Source of the DNA: Pannonibacter phragmitetus_B
GTDB taxonomy: Bacteria > Pseudomonadota > Alphaproteobacteria > Rhizobiales > Stappiaceae
Length of the DNA: 64,000 bases
Direction: 5' to 3'
Assembly (NCBI RefSeq): GCF_050510895.1
Contig: NZ_JBNINT010000001.1
Location: 744,001-808,000 of the forward strand
In this document: positions 1 to 9,967 of the stretch, piece by piece
How positions within the stretch are numbered: position 1 is the first letter of the stretch
Layout: the number at the start of each line of letters is the position of its first letter
Made by a program: the position numbers and the translations under genes
The notes under the pieces: generated by a model
The model's input: only the letters and a program-made list of their open reading frames with translations
Told to the model about the DNA's origin: nothing
Databases searched by the model: none

Positions 1-1
1 C

Positions 2-322
2 CTCCAGGCCGAGCGTGGTCTCGCCTATCTCTTCATCAGCCACGACATGGCGGTGGTGGAGAAGATGAGCCACCGGGTCGCGGTTCTCTTTCTTGGCCAG
101 ATCATGGAAATGGGCAGCCGCCGTCAGGTCTTCGAGACGCCGGCGCATCCCTATACCCGCAAATTGCTCGCCGCTGTCCCGGTCGCCGATCCGTCGCGCC
201 CGCGTGGCGGTGTGCTGATCGAAGGGGAAATTCCGAGCCCGGTCCGCCGGGTGGGGGATGAGCCCGCCATTCTCACTCACGAGGAAATCAGTCCCGGCCA
301 TTTTGCCGCGCGCGGCGCCTGA
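2..322 (+). CDS. Oligopeptide/dipeptide ABC transporter ATPase, C-terminal end (5' partial)
   Basis: The gene enters from outside the window; only the last 106 residues are visible, read in the frame that starts at base 2. The visible part has the H-loop region (LFISHDMAVVEK, with the switch histidine). It then has the oligopeptide/dipeptide-type C-terminal extension with HPYTRKLLAAVP, typical of DppD/DppF/OppF-class ATPases. Walker motifs lie upstream of the window. By family it would hydrolyse ATP on the cytoplasmic face to drive the two permeases encoded at 1967 and 2896. The binding-protein gene starts 43 bases later on the same strand, so this is one operon. The substrate cannot be read from this fragment; peptides are the default for the family. 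Confidence 0.9.
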   Translation, partial: LQAERGLAYLFISHDMAVVEKMSHRVAVLFLGQIMEMGSRRQVFETPAHPYTRKLLAAVPVADPSRPRGGVLIEGEIPSPVRRVGDEPAILTHEEISPGHFAARGA

Positions 323-365
323 CCGTGACCCGCAGACCCAACGCCAATCAGCAGAGGACTTGGAA

Positions 366-1901
366 ATGAAACTGAAGACATGGGGCATGGGCGTTGCCGC
401 CCTTGCGCTGGCAATCTCCGGCGCATCCTTTACTGCACAGCCCGCGTTTGCGGCTGGCAAGCTGACGGTTTCCTCCCCGCAGGATCCGGGCAGCTGGGAC
501 CCGATCGACACCTTCCTCGTCGCCTGGGCCGCTGTCTCGACCAACATCTTTGAAGGCCTGACCTATCGCGGTCCGGACCTGAAGCTGGTGCCGGGCCTTG
601 CCGAGAGCTGGGAAGAGCTGGACGAGGGCAAGCGTATCCGCTTCACCCTGCGCAAGGACGTGAAGTTCCACAATGGCGAGCCCTTCAACGCCGCTGCCGT
701 GAAGTTCACCTTCGACCGCCTGCTGGGCGAAGAGGGTGCCAAGGGCCCGCAGCGCTCCAACTACATCGTCATCGACAGCGTCGAAGTCATCGACGACTAC
801 ACGGTGGACCTGAAGCTGAAGAACCCGGATCCGGTGCTGCTGACCAAGCTGGCCGGCTATGGCGCGATGATCGTGCCGCCGCAGTACATCGCCGAGAAGG
901 GCGAGGAGTTCTTCAACACCAATCCGGTCGGCACCGGCCCGTTCAAGTTCGTCTCCTACGCACCCAAGGCCTCCATCTCGCTGGCGGCAAACCCGGATTA
1001 CTGGGGCGGTGCACCGAAGCTGTCCGAGCTGGAGTTCCGCTTCATCTCCGAGCCTGCGACGGCCGTTGCCGAACTGCAGTTCGGCCGCGTTGATCTGGTG
1101 ATCCCGCCCACCATTCCGATCGGCATGATCCCGACCATCGAGAGCGACACCAATCTGGAGATCGTCAGCGTTCCCGGACCGACCGTGGATGCCCTGCGCT
1201 TCAACACCCGCGACGGCATCACCGCCGATCCGCGCGTGCGCAAGGCGATCATCATGGCTGTGGACCGTCAGGCCATCGTTCAGTCGATCCTCGCCGGTCA
1301 GGGCGCAGAGATCGCCAGCTTCCAGAGCGCCCTGTCCTTCGGTTATGACGCTGAGCTGAAGCCTCTGCCGTTTGATCCGGAAGGCGCGCGCAAGCTGCTG
1401 CAGGAAGCCGGTGTCCAGGACGGTGCTACCCTGCAGATCGACGTGCGCGGCAATGACGCGACCATGAACGAAGTGGCCCAGGCCATTTCCTTCTACCTGC
1501 AGTCCGTCGGCCTCAACGTTTCTGTGACCCCGCATGAGACCAGCACGCTGATCAACGACATCATCCCGCAGGGCAAGACCGGCGCGATGTTCCAGCAGAA
1601 GTGGGGCGGCTGGACCTTTGATTACGACAACACCGCCTACGCCATGTACCACACGGGCCAGAAGTGGAACCCGTATGACAAGGACGAGACGCTGGACAAG
1701 CTGCTGGAATCCCAGCGCCCGATGACTGACCGCGCAGAGCGCGAGAAGGTTCTGAAGGAAATCGGCGCCTATGTGGCCGGCAAGGCGCTGGAGCTGCCGC
1801 TCTACAACACCAACGCCATCTACGCGATCAACAAGCGGGTGAAGGGCTTCGTGCCGGCGCCGGACACGCGCCTGAAGCTCAACGAAGTCACCGTCGAGTG
1901 A
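366..1901 (+). CDS. ABC transporter periplasmic substrate-binding protein, family 5 (peptide/Ni type)
   Basis: The protein is 511 aa. I chose the ATG at 366 because GAGGA lies just upstream and because it gives a proper Sec signal peptide: a Lys-rich start, a hydrophobic stretch at residues 8-20 and cleavage after about residue 29 (AFA). A reading that starts further upstream adds a tail without signal features. The mature part has SBP_bac_5 hallmarks, including FTLRKDVKFHNGEPF near residue 100 followed by a predicted TFDRLL helix. It would bind substrate in the periplasm and deliver it to the two permeases downstream. Length and fold fit the dipeptide/oligopeptide class. The M14 peptidase at the end of the operon favours a peptide or amino-acid conjugate as substrate, which is inference. 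Confidence 0.92.
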   Translation: MKLKTWGMGVAALALAISGASFTAQPAFAAGKLTVSSPQDPGSWDPIDTFLVAWAAVSTNIFEGLTYRGPDLKLVPGLAESWEELDEGKRIRFTLRKDVKFHNGEPFNAAAVKFTFDRLLGEEGAKGPQRSNYIVIDSVEVIDDYTVDLKLKNPDPVLLTKLAGYGAMIVPPQYIAEKGEEFFNTNPVGTGPFKFVSYAPKASISLAANPDYWGGAPKLSELEFRFISEPATAVAELQFGRVDLVIPPTIPIGMIPTIESDTNLEIVSVPGPTVDALRFNTRDGITADPRVRKAIIMAVDRQAIVQSILAGQGAEIASFQSALSFGYDAELKPLPFDPEGARKLLQEAGVQDGATLQIDVRGNDATMNEVAQAISFYLQSVGLNVSVTPHETSTLINDIIPQGKTGAMFQQKWGGWTFDYDNTAYAMYHTGQKWNPYDKDETLDKLLESQRPMTDRAEREKVLKEIGAYVAGKALELPLYNTNAIYAINKRVKGFVPAPDTRLKLNEVTVE

Positions 1902-1966
1902 CCTCATGACAGCGGCTGCCGCCTGCCCGTGCGGGCGGCAGCTTTCCTGCCCTGAAGGAGAAGAAC

Positions 1967-2890
1967 GTGGCCAGTTTCCTCATCAAGCGCCTGCTGCAGG
2001 CCATTTTCGTCGTCATAGCGCTGACGCTTGTCGTCTCGTTTGCCATCCGCCTCACCGGCGACCCTGCCGTGATGATGTTCCAGGGTGGCGGCAGCATGAC
2101 GGAGGAAGACCTTGCGCGCATCCGCGCCGCACTGGGCACGGATCAGCCGTTCTTCGTGCAGTATTTCAGTTTCCTGAAAGGGCTGCTTACCCTTGATTTC
2201 GGCCGCAGCTTCGTGGGCGGCACGCCCGTGTCGCAGCTGATTGGCGCGGCACTGCCGGCAACCCTGCTGCTTGCCTTCGTCTCCATGGCGGTGTCCATCG
2301 CCATCTCGATCCCGCTCGGCATCAAGGCCGCCACCTCGCGGGGCAAAGGCGTGGATCAGGCGATCCGCATCTTCTCGCTGATCGGCCTGTCCTTTCCGAA
2401 TTTCTGGCTGGCCACCATGCTGGTTCTGCTCTTCGCCATCACCCTGCGCATCCTTCCGCCCAGCGGCATGACCGGCATCGAGAGCTACATCATGCCGGCG
2501 CTGACCATGGGCGTCATCCTGACCGCCACCAACGTGCGGCTGGTGCGCACCGCCATGCTGGAAACGCTGCAGTCGCAATATGTGATGGTCGCCCGTGCCA
2601 AGGGCCTGAGCGAGAGCAAGGTGCTCTACAAGCATGCGCTCCGGAACTGTGCCATTCCGCTGATCACCTATTTCGGCCTGCAGTTCGGCGGGTTGCTCGG
2701 CGGCATCGTCGTCATCGAGCGGGTGTTCAACTGGCCGGGCCTCGGCTCTCTCGCCTTCGATGCAGTGGGCGCCAGAGACTATCCGCTGCTGCAGGGCGTC
2801 ATCACGGTTCTTTCGCTGATGATCGTCGGCATCAACCTTCTGGTCGATATCGCCTACGGGCTGGTCGATCCCCGCATCCGGACGGAGTAA
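1967..2890 (+). CDS. ABC transporter permease, DppB-like
   Basis: The 307-aa integral membrane protein starts at a GTG (1967) with a GAAGGAG ribosome site about 6 bases upstream. It begins with a short cytoplasmic N-terminus and a first membrane helix (ASFLIKRLLQAIFVVIAL), then a large periplasmic loop and a further set of helices. The cytoplasmic EAA loop is visible around residue 210 (VMVARAKGLSESKVLYKHALRN), which contacts the ATPase. The C-terminus DPRIRTE is typical of DppB/OppB. It forms the translocation pore with the second permease, which begins 5 bases after its stop codon. Confidence 0.93.
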   Translation: MASFLIKRLLQAIFVVIALTLVVSFAIRLTGDPAVMMFQGGGSMTEEDLARIRAALGTDQPFFVQYFSFLKGLLTLDFGRSFVGGTPVSQLIGAALPATLLLAFVSMAVSIAISIPLGIKAATSRGKGVDQAIRIFSLIGLSFPNFWLATMLVLLFAITLRILPPSGMTGIESYIMPALTMGVILTATNVRLVRTAMLETLQSQYVMVARAKGLSESKVLYKHALRNCAIPLITYFGLQFGGLLGGIVVIERVFNWPGLGSLAFDAVGARDYPLLQGVITVLSLMIVGINLLVDIAYGLVDPRIRTE

Positions 2891-2895
2891 GCGCC

Positions 2896-3744
2896 ATGGC
2901 TTCCGCAACCTCGCGCCTGTGGCGCTTCTCCAACCTTGAATTCGTGCTGGGCGCCAGCCTGACCACGGTGATCTGCCTCGCTGTCATCTTCTCCGGCCTG
3001 CTGTTTCCCGGCGGCGTGGACAAGATCGACTTCATGGCCCGCAATCTGGCGCCCTTCACCTCCTGGGCGCATCCCTTCGGCACCGATGCGCTGGGCCGCG
3101 ACGTGCTGGCGCGGGTGGTGGCCGGCGGCAAGATCTCGCTGCTGGTCGGCTTCGTGTCGGTGGCCGGTGCCGTTGTCTTCGGCGTCATCATGGGGCTGAT
3201 CGCCGGTTACTACCGTGGCTTCTGGGACATGGTGGTGATGCGCTTTGCCGATCTGCAGCTCGCCATGCCCTTCATCCTGCTGGCGATCACCTTCATCGCC
3301 ATCGTTGGCGGCAGCCTGACCAACACCATCATTCTGCTGATCGTTTCGCAATGGGTGCAATATGCCCGCCTCGTGCGCGGTTCGGTGCTGACCCTGCGCG
3401 AGCGGGAGTTCATCCAGTCCGCCAAGGCCATCGGCGTGCGCGACTGGCGCATCATCCTGCAGCATCTCCTGCCCAACCTGCTGGGACCGGTGATCGTGCT
3501 GATGACGCTGAACGTGGCCAACAACATCCTGCTGGAGAGCAGCCTCACCTTCCTCGGCCTCGGCGTTGACCGCACGGTGCCGAGCTGGGGCGGCATGCTG
3601 GCCGACGGCCGCACCTATCTGCAGACGGCCTGGTGGATCAGCGTATTCCCCGGCCTTGCCATCCTGCTGACGGTGCTGGGCCTCAATCTTCTCGGCGACT
3701 GGCTGCGCGACAGCCTCGACCCCACCGGACGCAGCACGAGGTAA
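2896..3744 (+). CDS. ABC transporter permease, DppC-like
   Basis: The 282-aa membrane protein is the partner of the 1967 permease. It has the DppC N-terminal membrane helix, then HPFGTDALGRDVLARV around residue 60, a signature of the family. The EAA loop is seen around residue 180 (REFIQSAKAIGVRDWRIILQHLLPN), and the C-terminus GDWLRDSLDPTGR is typical. The ATG is 5 bases after the previous stop, so translation is probably coupled. The M14 peptidase gene begins 4 bases after its stop codon. Confidence 0.93.
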   Translation: MASATSRLWRFSNLEFVLGASLTTVICLAVIFSGLLFPGGVDKIDFMARNLAPFTSWAHPFGTDALGRDVLARVVAGGKISLLVGFVSVAGAVVFGVIMGLIAGYYRGFWDMVVMRFADLQLAMPFILLAITFIAIVGGSLTNTIILLIVSQWVQYARLVRGSVLTLREREFIQSAKAIGVRDWRIILQHLLPNLLGPVIVLMTLNVANNILLESSLTFLGLGVDRTVPSWGGMLADGRTYLQTAWWISVFPGLAILLTVLGLNLLGDWLRDSLDPTGRSTR

Positions 3745-3748
3745 GCCG

Positions 3749-5507
3749 ATGACCAGCACGACCATCTGCCTGAAAGACGCGGGCTTTTCCTCCACGCTCG
3801 ACCGCCTGTCGGCGCTGCTGCGCCCCGGCATCACGGCGCTGGAGGCCTGGACCTTCGATGATCTGAAGACCCGCCGTGCCATTGAAGCGGCGCTGGCGGA
3901 TAAGGGCGTCACGGCGATCATCCGCAGTGCCTACAAGCCGCTGGTCCATGCGGTGCTGGAAGAGGTGGATCTGGACGGTGTTGCCGCTGCAGAGCTGCGC
4001 TATCCGGTGCATCCGCTGGCACCGGAAAACCGCTTCCGGCTGGAGGCCTATCCGCTCGCCGCCCTGATTGCGCCGCGCCCGCTGACCTTCGCGGCGCGGA
4101 CGGATGGCAGCCTGCAGTATGAGCTGGTGCTGACCCATCAAGATGGCAGCACACAGACCGTCACCATCCTTGCCCCCAACCGGGAGCATCAGGATCTTGC
4201 CGGACAGATGAACCTCTCCCCTGCGGCTGGGTGAAGCTGAATGGCGATGCGGCAGGTGCGCCCTTTGAGACGCCCTACGAGGCGCTGTTTGCGCAAGCGC
4301 TCGATGCCGTCAGCGGCCATGACTGGGGCGTGGCCGAGCCCTGGTTCGAGGAGCTGAACCTCGCCGTCCGCCTGCCTGCTGCTGATCTGCCGCTTGCCCA
4401 TGCGCATGAGGTGATGAGCCTTGCCGAGGCGATGCACGAGGATCTCTATTTCTCGCTGCTCGAATTCTTCCAGATGAAGTCCGGCCGCCCGCAGGGCGAC
4501 CGGGGGCTGAAGCCGGGGCAGATCGTGCCGGAAGTGCTGGGCGGGCAGGAGGGCTATCACCTGCGCATCGAGTTGCGTCCGCTTGCCACCCAGACCCCGC
4601 CTGCGACAGCGTACAGCCCGGCAGAGCAGGATCTGGCGCAGGCGGCCGCGCCCTGTCTCCCGCGCAGATCTCCGCAGAGCTGGCGCGGGCCGGGGGCGAG
4701 GCTTTCTCTGCGTCTTCACGCGCGGGCCGCAAGGTCGAGGCCCGTTACCGGAAGGGCACGCATGTGCCGGTGATGATCAGCGCCGGCCAGCATGCCAACG
4801 AGACAACCGGGGTTGTGGGGGCCTTGCGTGCCGGTCAGGTTCTGGCCGCCCGCGACGGCGCGCATTTCACCCTGTCGCCGCAGGAAAATCCGGATGGCTA
4901 TGCCCTGCATCAGCGGCTGATTGCGGACAATCCCCTGCACATGCATCACGCCGCCCGCTACACGGCGCTGGGGGATGACCTTGAGTACCGCAGGCCCGAA
5001 ACCGCCGGAGACCTTCTGCTGGAGAAGGCCATCCGCATTGAGGCCGAAGCGCGCACGGGCGCGCAACTGCACGTCAACCTGCATGGCTATCCCTCGCACG
5101 AGTGGACGCGGCCGCTTTCCGGCTATGTGCCCCGGCATTTTGCCATGTGGACGCTGCCGAAAGGCTTCTTCCTGATCCTGCGCTATCTGGATGGCTGGGA
5201 ACGGCAGGCCGAAGACCTTATGGACCGGGTGACGCGCCATCTCGCCGCCATTCCCGGCCTTCTGGAAGAGAACGCCCGCCAGATCGCGCTTTATGAAGCT
5301 CACGCTGGCGAGACCGGTTTCCGCATGGTCAACGGCTTCCCGTGCCTGTGCTCGGTGGACGCGCGCCATACGGTGCCGGTGACGCTGATCACTGAATACC
5401 CCGATGAAACCATCTATGGCCCTGATTTCATCACCGGTCATACCGCCCAGATGGAAACCGTCCTTTCCGCCTATGATGCCTGGCAGCAGATCATGGCTGC
5501 GGGGTGA
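3749..5507 (+). CDS. M14-family zinc carboxypeptidase-like protein (reading frame broken twice)
   Basis: Three consecutive frames together encode one protein of about 586 aa. The first break is at the C run 4218-4221, where one extra C rejoins LSP to CGWVKLNG. The second is near 4651-4653, rejoining AAAP to LSPAQISAEL. The C-terminal third has the M14 zinc site: GQHANETTG gives His and Glu (HxxE), NLHGYPSHEW gives the third ligand His, and ITEYPDET carries the likely catalytic Glu. M14 enzymes remove C-terminal residues from peptides or cleave amide conjugates. There is no signal peptide, so it probably acts in the cytoplasm. Its position 4 bases after the permease gene suggests it processes the imported compound. 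Two lesions could mean a true pseudogene, but both fit the missing-base pattern seen across the window. Confidence 0.72.
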
Positions 5508-5637
5508 AGCTGCCGGGCTGAATGGGCTTGCCCGGAGGAGCAATCTGACAGCAAGGTTCCTGCGTAAAGTTTGCATGTGAGAGCCCCTCAACGCCGTGGA
5601 GCTCCCACTGCAAAGCCTTTCGCCGGAGTGGCTGTTC

Positions 5638-6441
5638 ATGCTGTCAGATGAAACCTCTCGAGGACATGGTGCGTCAAGGCCGCTTGTGGAGCGTGCTCAC
5701 AACGCCGTAACGCATCTGGCTATGTTGAGGCAGGACGCGTGTCGCGTGCTGGCGGCGGTTCTTGCCGTCTCCCTTGCTGCCTATGCAACGGCTTCGGTTT
5801 TGCTTTCGTTCGGGCCGGGCGTGCCCATTGTCGCATCCGCCGTTCTGGTGCTGACATTTGGCCTTGTTCTGCGCGGGCTGGCCTATCACAAGTTCCACAA
5901 ATTCGGCCCAGCCAACACAGTAACGGCGATCCGCGCGGCGATGGTCAGCCTTGTTGCTGCGGCGGTGCTGTTTGCGGAAATGCACCGGGCGGATGCCGCT
6001 GTGCACTGGGCGCTGGCAGGTCTGGCTGCGCTGGCACTGGCTCTGGACGGGGTTGATGGCTATCTGGCGCGGCGCTTCCGTCAGGAATCCGAGCTTGGCG
6101 CCCGTTTTGACATGGAAGTGGACGCCTTCCTGATCCTGTGCCTCTCGGCTGCGGCATGGCAGCTTGGCAAGGCCGGGCCCTGGGTGCTGCTGATCGGGCT
6201 GATGCGCTACGGCTTTGTGGCCGCGCAATATGTTGAGCCGCGCCTAGCCGCGCCGTTGCCGCCGTCTTTCCGCCGCAAGCTGGTTTGTGTCGTGCAGGTG
6301 GTGGCACTTTGCGTGCTGATGCTGCCTGTCATCACGGCGCCGCTTTCCGTCTGGATTGCTGCGCTGGCGCTGGCCGCGCTTGCATGGTCCTTTGCCGTGG
6401 ATACGCTGTATCTACTGGGTAAGCCGGAGACTGGCCATTGA
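5638..6441 (+). CDS. CDP-alcohol phosphatidyltransferase family membrane protein
   Basis: The protein is 267 aa from the ATG at 5638, which has GGAG 9 bases upstream; an in-frame GTG at 5596 would add 14 residues and has a poorer site. It is strongly hydrophobic with about six membrane helices. It carries the complete CDP-alcohol phosphotransferase motif at residues 137-162: DG-x2-DG-x2-AR-x8-G-x3-D-x3-D, all metal-binding and catalytic aspartates present. The family transfers a phospho-alcohol from a CDP-linked donor onto an alcohol acceptor in the inner membrane, as in phospholipid synthesis. The acceptor is not predictable. The next gene (FkbM methyltransferase) overlaps its stop codon, so the two are translationally coupled. 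Confidence 0.88.
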   Translation: MLSDETSRGHGASRPLVERAHNAVTHLAMLRQDACRVLAAVLAVSLAAYATASVLLSFGPGVPIVASAVLVLTFGLVLRGLAYHKFHKFGPANTVTAIRAAMVSLVAAAVLFAEMHRADAAVHWALAGLAALALALDGVDGYLARRFRQESELGARFDMEVDAFLILCLSAAAWQLGKAGPWVLLIGLMRYGFVAAQYVEPRLAAPLPPSFRRKLVCVVQVVALCVLMLPVITAPLSVWIAALALAALAWSFAVDTLYLLGKPETGH

Positions 6442-7190
6442 CCGGAAAGCTCTCTGCCCGTTCGGCTCTCGGTCTCGCCCGGTCGCTCGTGATCTATTAC
6501 GGCCAGCCCTGGCGCCGCTGGCAGCTGAAACGCTTCTACCGGCAACTCGTCGCCCCAGGTGATCTCGTTTTTGACATAGGCGCCCATGTGGGCAGCCGCA
6601 GCGCCACGCTTCTGAGCCTTGGGGCCGAAGTCGTTGCGGTGGAACCCCAGCCCGTCTTTGCCCGCATGATCGGGCGCCATCTCGCCCACCGTCTGCGCGG
6701 CTTCGAGACTGTGGCCGTCGGCGCGGAGGAAGGGGAGGCAACGCTTCACATTTCCAGCCGGCACCCGACCGTGACCACGATTTCGGACCGGTTCATCGAC
6801 GGCGTGCAGGCGTCCGAAGGCTTCCGCGATGTGGTCTGGGACAGCGAAATCCGCTTGCCCGTGACGACACTGGACCGGCTGATCGAGCGCTATGGCTGTC
6901 CGGCTTTCTGCAAGATCGACGTGGAAGGCGCGGAAAGCGATATTCTGCGCGGCCTGTCGCAGCCCATTCCCCTTGTTGCCTTTGAATATATCCCGGCGCT
7001 GCCCGAGGTGGCGCAGGAAGCTGTGACGCTGCTTGAGAAGCTCGGCCCCTACCATTTCAACCGCGTTGTCGGAGAACAGCACCGTTTTGTCAGTGAGAAC
7101 TGGGTAACGGGGAGCGAGGTGCTGGCGGAAATTGCCGGGCTGACGCCGGAAAGCTCCTCGGGCGATATCTATGCAAGGCTGATCACCTGA
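6438..7190 (+). CDS. FkbM family SAM-dependent methyltransferase
   Basis: The protein is 250 aa with a TTG start (6438) that overlaps the preceding stop. The SAM-binding motif I is FDIGAHVGS (residues 45-53), and motif II has an acidic residue in VVAVEPQ. The FkbM signature VTTLDRLIERYG followed by FCKIDVEGAESDIL lies around residues 145-175. The family O-methylates sugars, polyketides or related surface molecules. No membrane segment is visible, so it acts in the cytoplasm or at the membrane face. Coupling to a CDP-alcohol transferase suggests a head group or glycolipid as substrate, which is inference. Confidence 0.87.
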   Translation: MTGKLSARSALGLARSLVIYYGQPWRRWQLKRFYRQLVAPGDLVFDIGAHVGSRSATLLSLGAEVVAVEPQPVFARMIGRHLAHRLRGFETVAVGAEEGEATLHISSRHPTVTTISDRFIDGVQASEGFRDVVWDSEIRLPVTTLDRLIERYGCPAFCKIDVEGAESDILRGLSQPIPLVAFEYIPALPEVAQEAVTLLEKLGPYHFNRVVGEQHRFVSENWVTGSEVLAEIAGLTPESSSGDIYARLIT

Positions 7191-7204
7191 TGCACAGGGC
7201 CGGG

Positions 7205-8146
7205 TCAGTGTCTGCGGCGCAGCAGTTCCAGCGCCAGGAGAATGAGCCCCGGCAATGCCGACCCGGCCAGCGACAGCAGCCCATACAAGAGGCTTGCCGC
7301 CAGCCCTTGTGCCGCCGTGAAGCCGAAGAGGGGCCAGAGAGCCGCCGCAGCGGCCTCCCGCGTGCCCCAGCCGCCGATCCCCACCGGTATCATCATGCTC
7401 AGAAGACACAAGGGAATGATGGTCACCACTGCCAGCACCGGCAGGCTGGCCCCGACAGCATCGGACGCGACGGTGAATGTCAGCAGATAGCTGCCGGTAA
7501 TGAGCAGGCTGAGGCCCACCTGCACGGCAAGGGCGCCTCTGGCCCAGAAGGCCAAATGCAGCGCCTGACCGGCAACAGGCAGGAAGCGGCGCAGGCGTGC
7601 ACGCAAGGCGGGAAAAAGCAGAGGCACAGCAAGCACAGCCGCAATGCCGCACGCCGCCGCCAGCCAGACGGGAGAGTGGGGGAGGGCGGTTGGAAACTCC
7701 GGCAAGGCGGCTGCACCGGCCTGCGGCAGAAAGAATGCCCAGGCGATCAGGCCGCTCACGATGAGAATGACAAAACCGATTTGTCCCGACAGACGCTCCA
7801 GCACCACGGCCGTGGCGGCCTGTTTCCAGCCGCCGTCCGCACTGTCCTTTACCCGGTAGACCCGTGCCGCATCCCCTGCCATGCCGCCGGGCAGCAGCAG
7901 GTTGAGCGTGCCGCCGAGGTAATATTCCCGGATGGCTGCACCAAGCGGGAGCTTGTGGCCAAGGCGTGCCGCCGTGAAGCGCCAGCGCACCGCAGACAGA
8001 ATGGTCTGAAACTGGACAAGCAGCAGCGCAGCCAGCATATGCCCAGGCGGCGTTCTGGCGAGTGCCGCTGCGATGCTGGCCGGGTCCAGCAGGGCGATGA
8101 GGCATGCAAGCAGCGCCAGCCCCGCAAGAGATGCCAGCAGCCTCAT
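7205..8146 (-). CDS. Lysylphosphatidylglycerol synthase transmembrane-domain (UPF0104/AglD-like) protein
   Basis: The membrane protein is 313 aa from the ATG at 8146. The open frame runs about 100 codons further upstream, but that part is low-complexity, antisense to the next gene and not protein-like. There are about eight hydrophobic helices. Residues near 60-75 read YYLGGTLNLLLPGGMAGDAAR, the conserved loop of the LPG_synthase_TM/UPF0104 family, and LERLSGQIGF follows. Family members move lipids or lipid-linked sugars across the membrane, or form the flippase half of MprF. There is no MprF catalytic domain, so a flippase-like role is the best guess. The gene is convergent with the FkbM gene (14-bp gap) and divergent from the sulfatase-like gene. 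Confidence 0.82.
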   Translation of the reverse strand: MRLLASLAGLALLACLIALLDPASIAAALARTPPGHMLAALLLVQFQTILSAVRWRFTAARLGHKLPLGAAIREYYLGGTLNLLLPGGMAGDAARVYRVKDSADGGWKQAATAVVLERLSGQIGFVILIVSGLIAWAFFLPQAGAAALPEFPTALPHSPVWLAAACGIAAVLAVPLLFPALRARLRRFLPVAGQALHLAFWARGALAVQVGLSLLITGSYLLTFTVASDAVGASLPVLAVVTIIPLCLLSMMIPVGIGGWGTREAAAAALWPLFGFTAAQGLAASLLYGLLSLAGSALPGLILLALELLRRRH

Positions 8147-8276
8147 CCTGCGCAAGGCGTTGCCCCGGAATGGCGGTTGAAGGGGGCTGAGTGCAAGCTG
8201 GGCTCCGGGACTTGAGAAGGCAGACTGAATGACAGGCAATAGATGGCGCGGCAAGGCCTTAAAGGCGAGAGGCGGG

Positions 8277-9880
8277 ATGGATAAGCGGGCTGATGGCGGC
8301 ATTCTGGGACCTGTTCTGGCGCTGGCTGTGTTCCTTTTCGTCTTCTGGGCGGCCTGCAATCTGCCGGGTAGGCCCGGTGGCCTGACGCTGGCTGGCCTCG
8401 CCCATCTGCCGCTGGATGTGCCTCTGGCGGGGCTGGCGCTCATGCTTTTGCCAAGGCGGCTTGGCTATGCTGCCGCTGTCTTGACCACTTTGCTGGTCTT
8501 CATCCTGCTGGTCCTGAAACTCGCCGACACCGGCGTGCAGATGGCGTTTCAGCGCCCGTTCAACCCCTATCTCGACATCAAGATGCTGGGCGATGGCTGG
8601 AATCTTCTGTCCGGCAGCATCGGCACCTTCACCGCTGCGCTGGCTGTAGCGCTGGCCCTTGCCCTTCTGGCGGGGGTGATGGCGGCCTTCTTCTGGTCGG
8701 CTGCCACCATCGCCCGCCTTCGTGCCCCCTTGCGTTCGCCTGCAATGGGGGCTTTGCCATCCTTCTGGTGCTGGGCCTCGGGATGCTGGCCGCTGGCAGC
8801 AATGCCGGGTTGCAAAGCGCCAGCCTCAGTGAACGGCTGAGGGTGGTGGCCCGTTCCATTGCCGATCTCAGTGCCTTTGAGGCCGAACTTGTGCAGGCTG
8901 CGGACCTGCCGCCGCTGGAACAGCTTTTTGCCCGCGTCCGGGGGCGGGATGTGGTGCTCGTCTTCATCGAATCCTATGGCCGTAGCGCCATCGAAGATCC
9001 GCGCTATGCGCCGCTCACCGGCCCGCGCCTTGCCGCCGTGCAGGCAGAGCTGGAAGGGGCCGGTTATGCCATGGCCAGCGGCTGGGCGCGCTCGCCCACA
9101 GTTGGCGGCCTCAGCTGGCTCGCCCATGGCACACTGCTTTCCGGCCTGTGGGTGGACAGTCAGGCGCGCTATGACCTGCTGATGCGCAGCGAAAGGCCGA
9201 GCCTCAACCGCCTGTTCCGCGATGCCGGATGGCAGAGCGTGGCGGTGATGCCTGCCATCACCATGGACTGGCCGGAATCTGCCTATTACGGCTATGACAA
9301 GGTGCTGGCGGCAAAGGACCTCGGCTACACCGGAAAGCCCTTTAACTGGGTGACGATGCCCGACCAGTATACGCTCTCCGCCTTTGACAGGCTGGCGATG
9401 AGGCCAGCGGCTGCCGCTGGCAAGCCGGTGATGGCGGAAATCGCCCTCATCTCCAGCCACGCCCCATGGACGCCGGTGCCAAGCCTCATTGACTGGGAGG
9501 ATGCCGCCGACGGCAGCAACTTCAACGCTCAGGCCGAAAACGGTGACAGCCCCGCCGTGGTCTGGGCTGATCCGGAGCGGGTGCGCGGGCAATATATCCG
9601 CACCATTGACTATGCGCTGGAAACCCTCGGCAGCTATATCGCCCGCTCGGAGGGCGAAGCGCTCTATGTGTTTCTCGGCGACCATCAGCCTGCGTCCATC
9701 ATCACCGGCGAAGGGGTGTCCCGGGACGTGCCGGTGCATATCGTCAGCCGCGACCGCGAACTCATCGCCCGCTTCCTTGGTCAGGGCTTCACCCCCGGCA
9801 TGATGCCCGCCGCTGGCGCCCCGGAACAGGGCATGGACGGCTTGCGTGATGTGCTGATCAAGGCCATGAGCGGAGACTAG
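8277..9880 (+). CDS. Membrane-anchored sulfatase/alkaline-phosphatase-superfamily protein (frame broken once)
   Basis: Two frames join at the G run 8747-8751; one extra G restores AMG-GFAILLVLGLGML and a protein of about 534 aa. The start is ATG 8277 with GAGAGGCGGG upstream. The N-terminal 190 residues form about four or five membrane helices. The rest is a sulfatase-like domain: DVVLVFIESYGRSA holds the first metal-site acidic residue, and YVFLGDHQPAS holds the C-terminal Asp-His metal pair. The architecture matches LtaS/phosphoethanolamine-transferase-like enzymes, which move phospho-alcohol groups to lipids or glycans outside the membrane. The usual nucleophile Thr/Ser is not certain; Ser or Tyr in ESYGRS are candidates. 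Neighbours (CDP-alcohol transferase, flippase-like) support a lipid or envelope role. Confidence 0.78.
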
Positions 9881-9967
9881 GGCTGAATGCTGCCCGCGCT
9901 GACGGCAGGCGGCATACGGGAAAACCCTCATGTTGCCATCTGCCGGACCGGGGCCTATACCCCGGCC

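Noticed and set aside
348..1907. Long open frame (519 codons) on the minus strand opposite the binding-protein gene
   Set aside because: High GC content keeps antisense frames open. It is rich in Arg, His and Leu without domains, while the plus strand carries a full family match and signal peptide.
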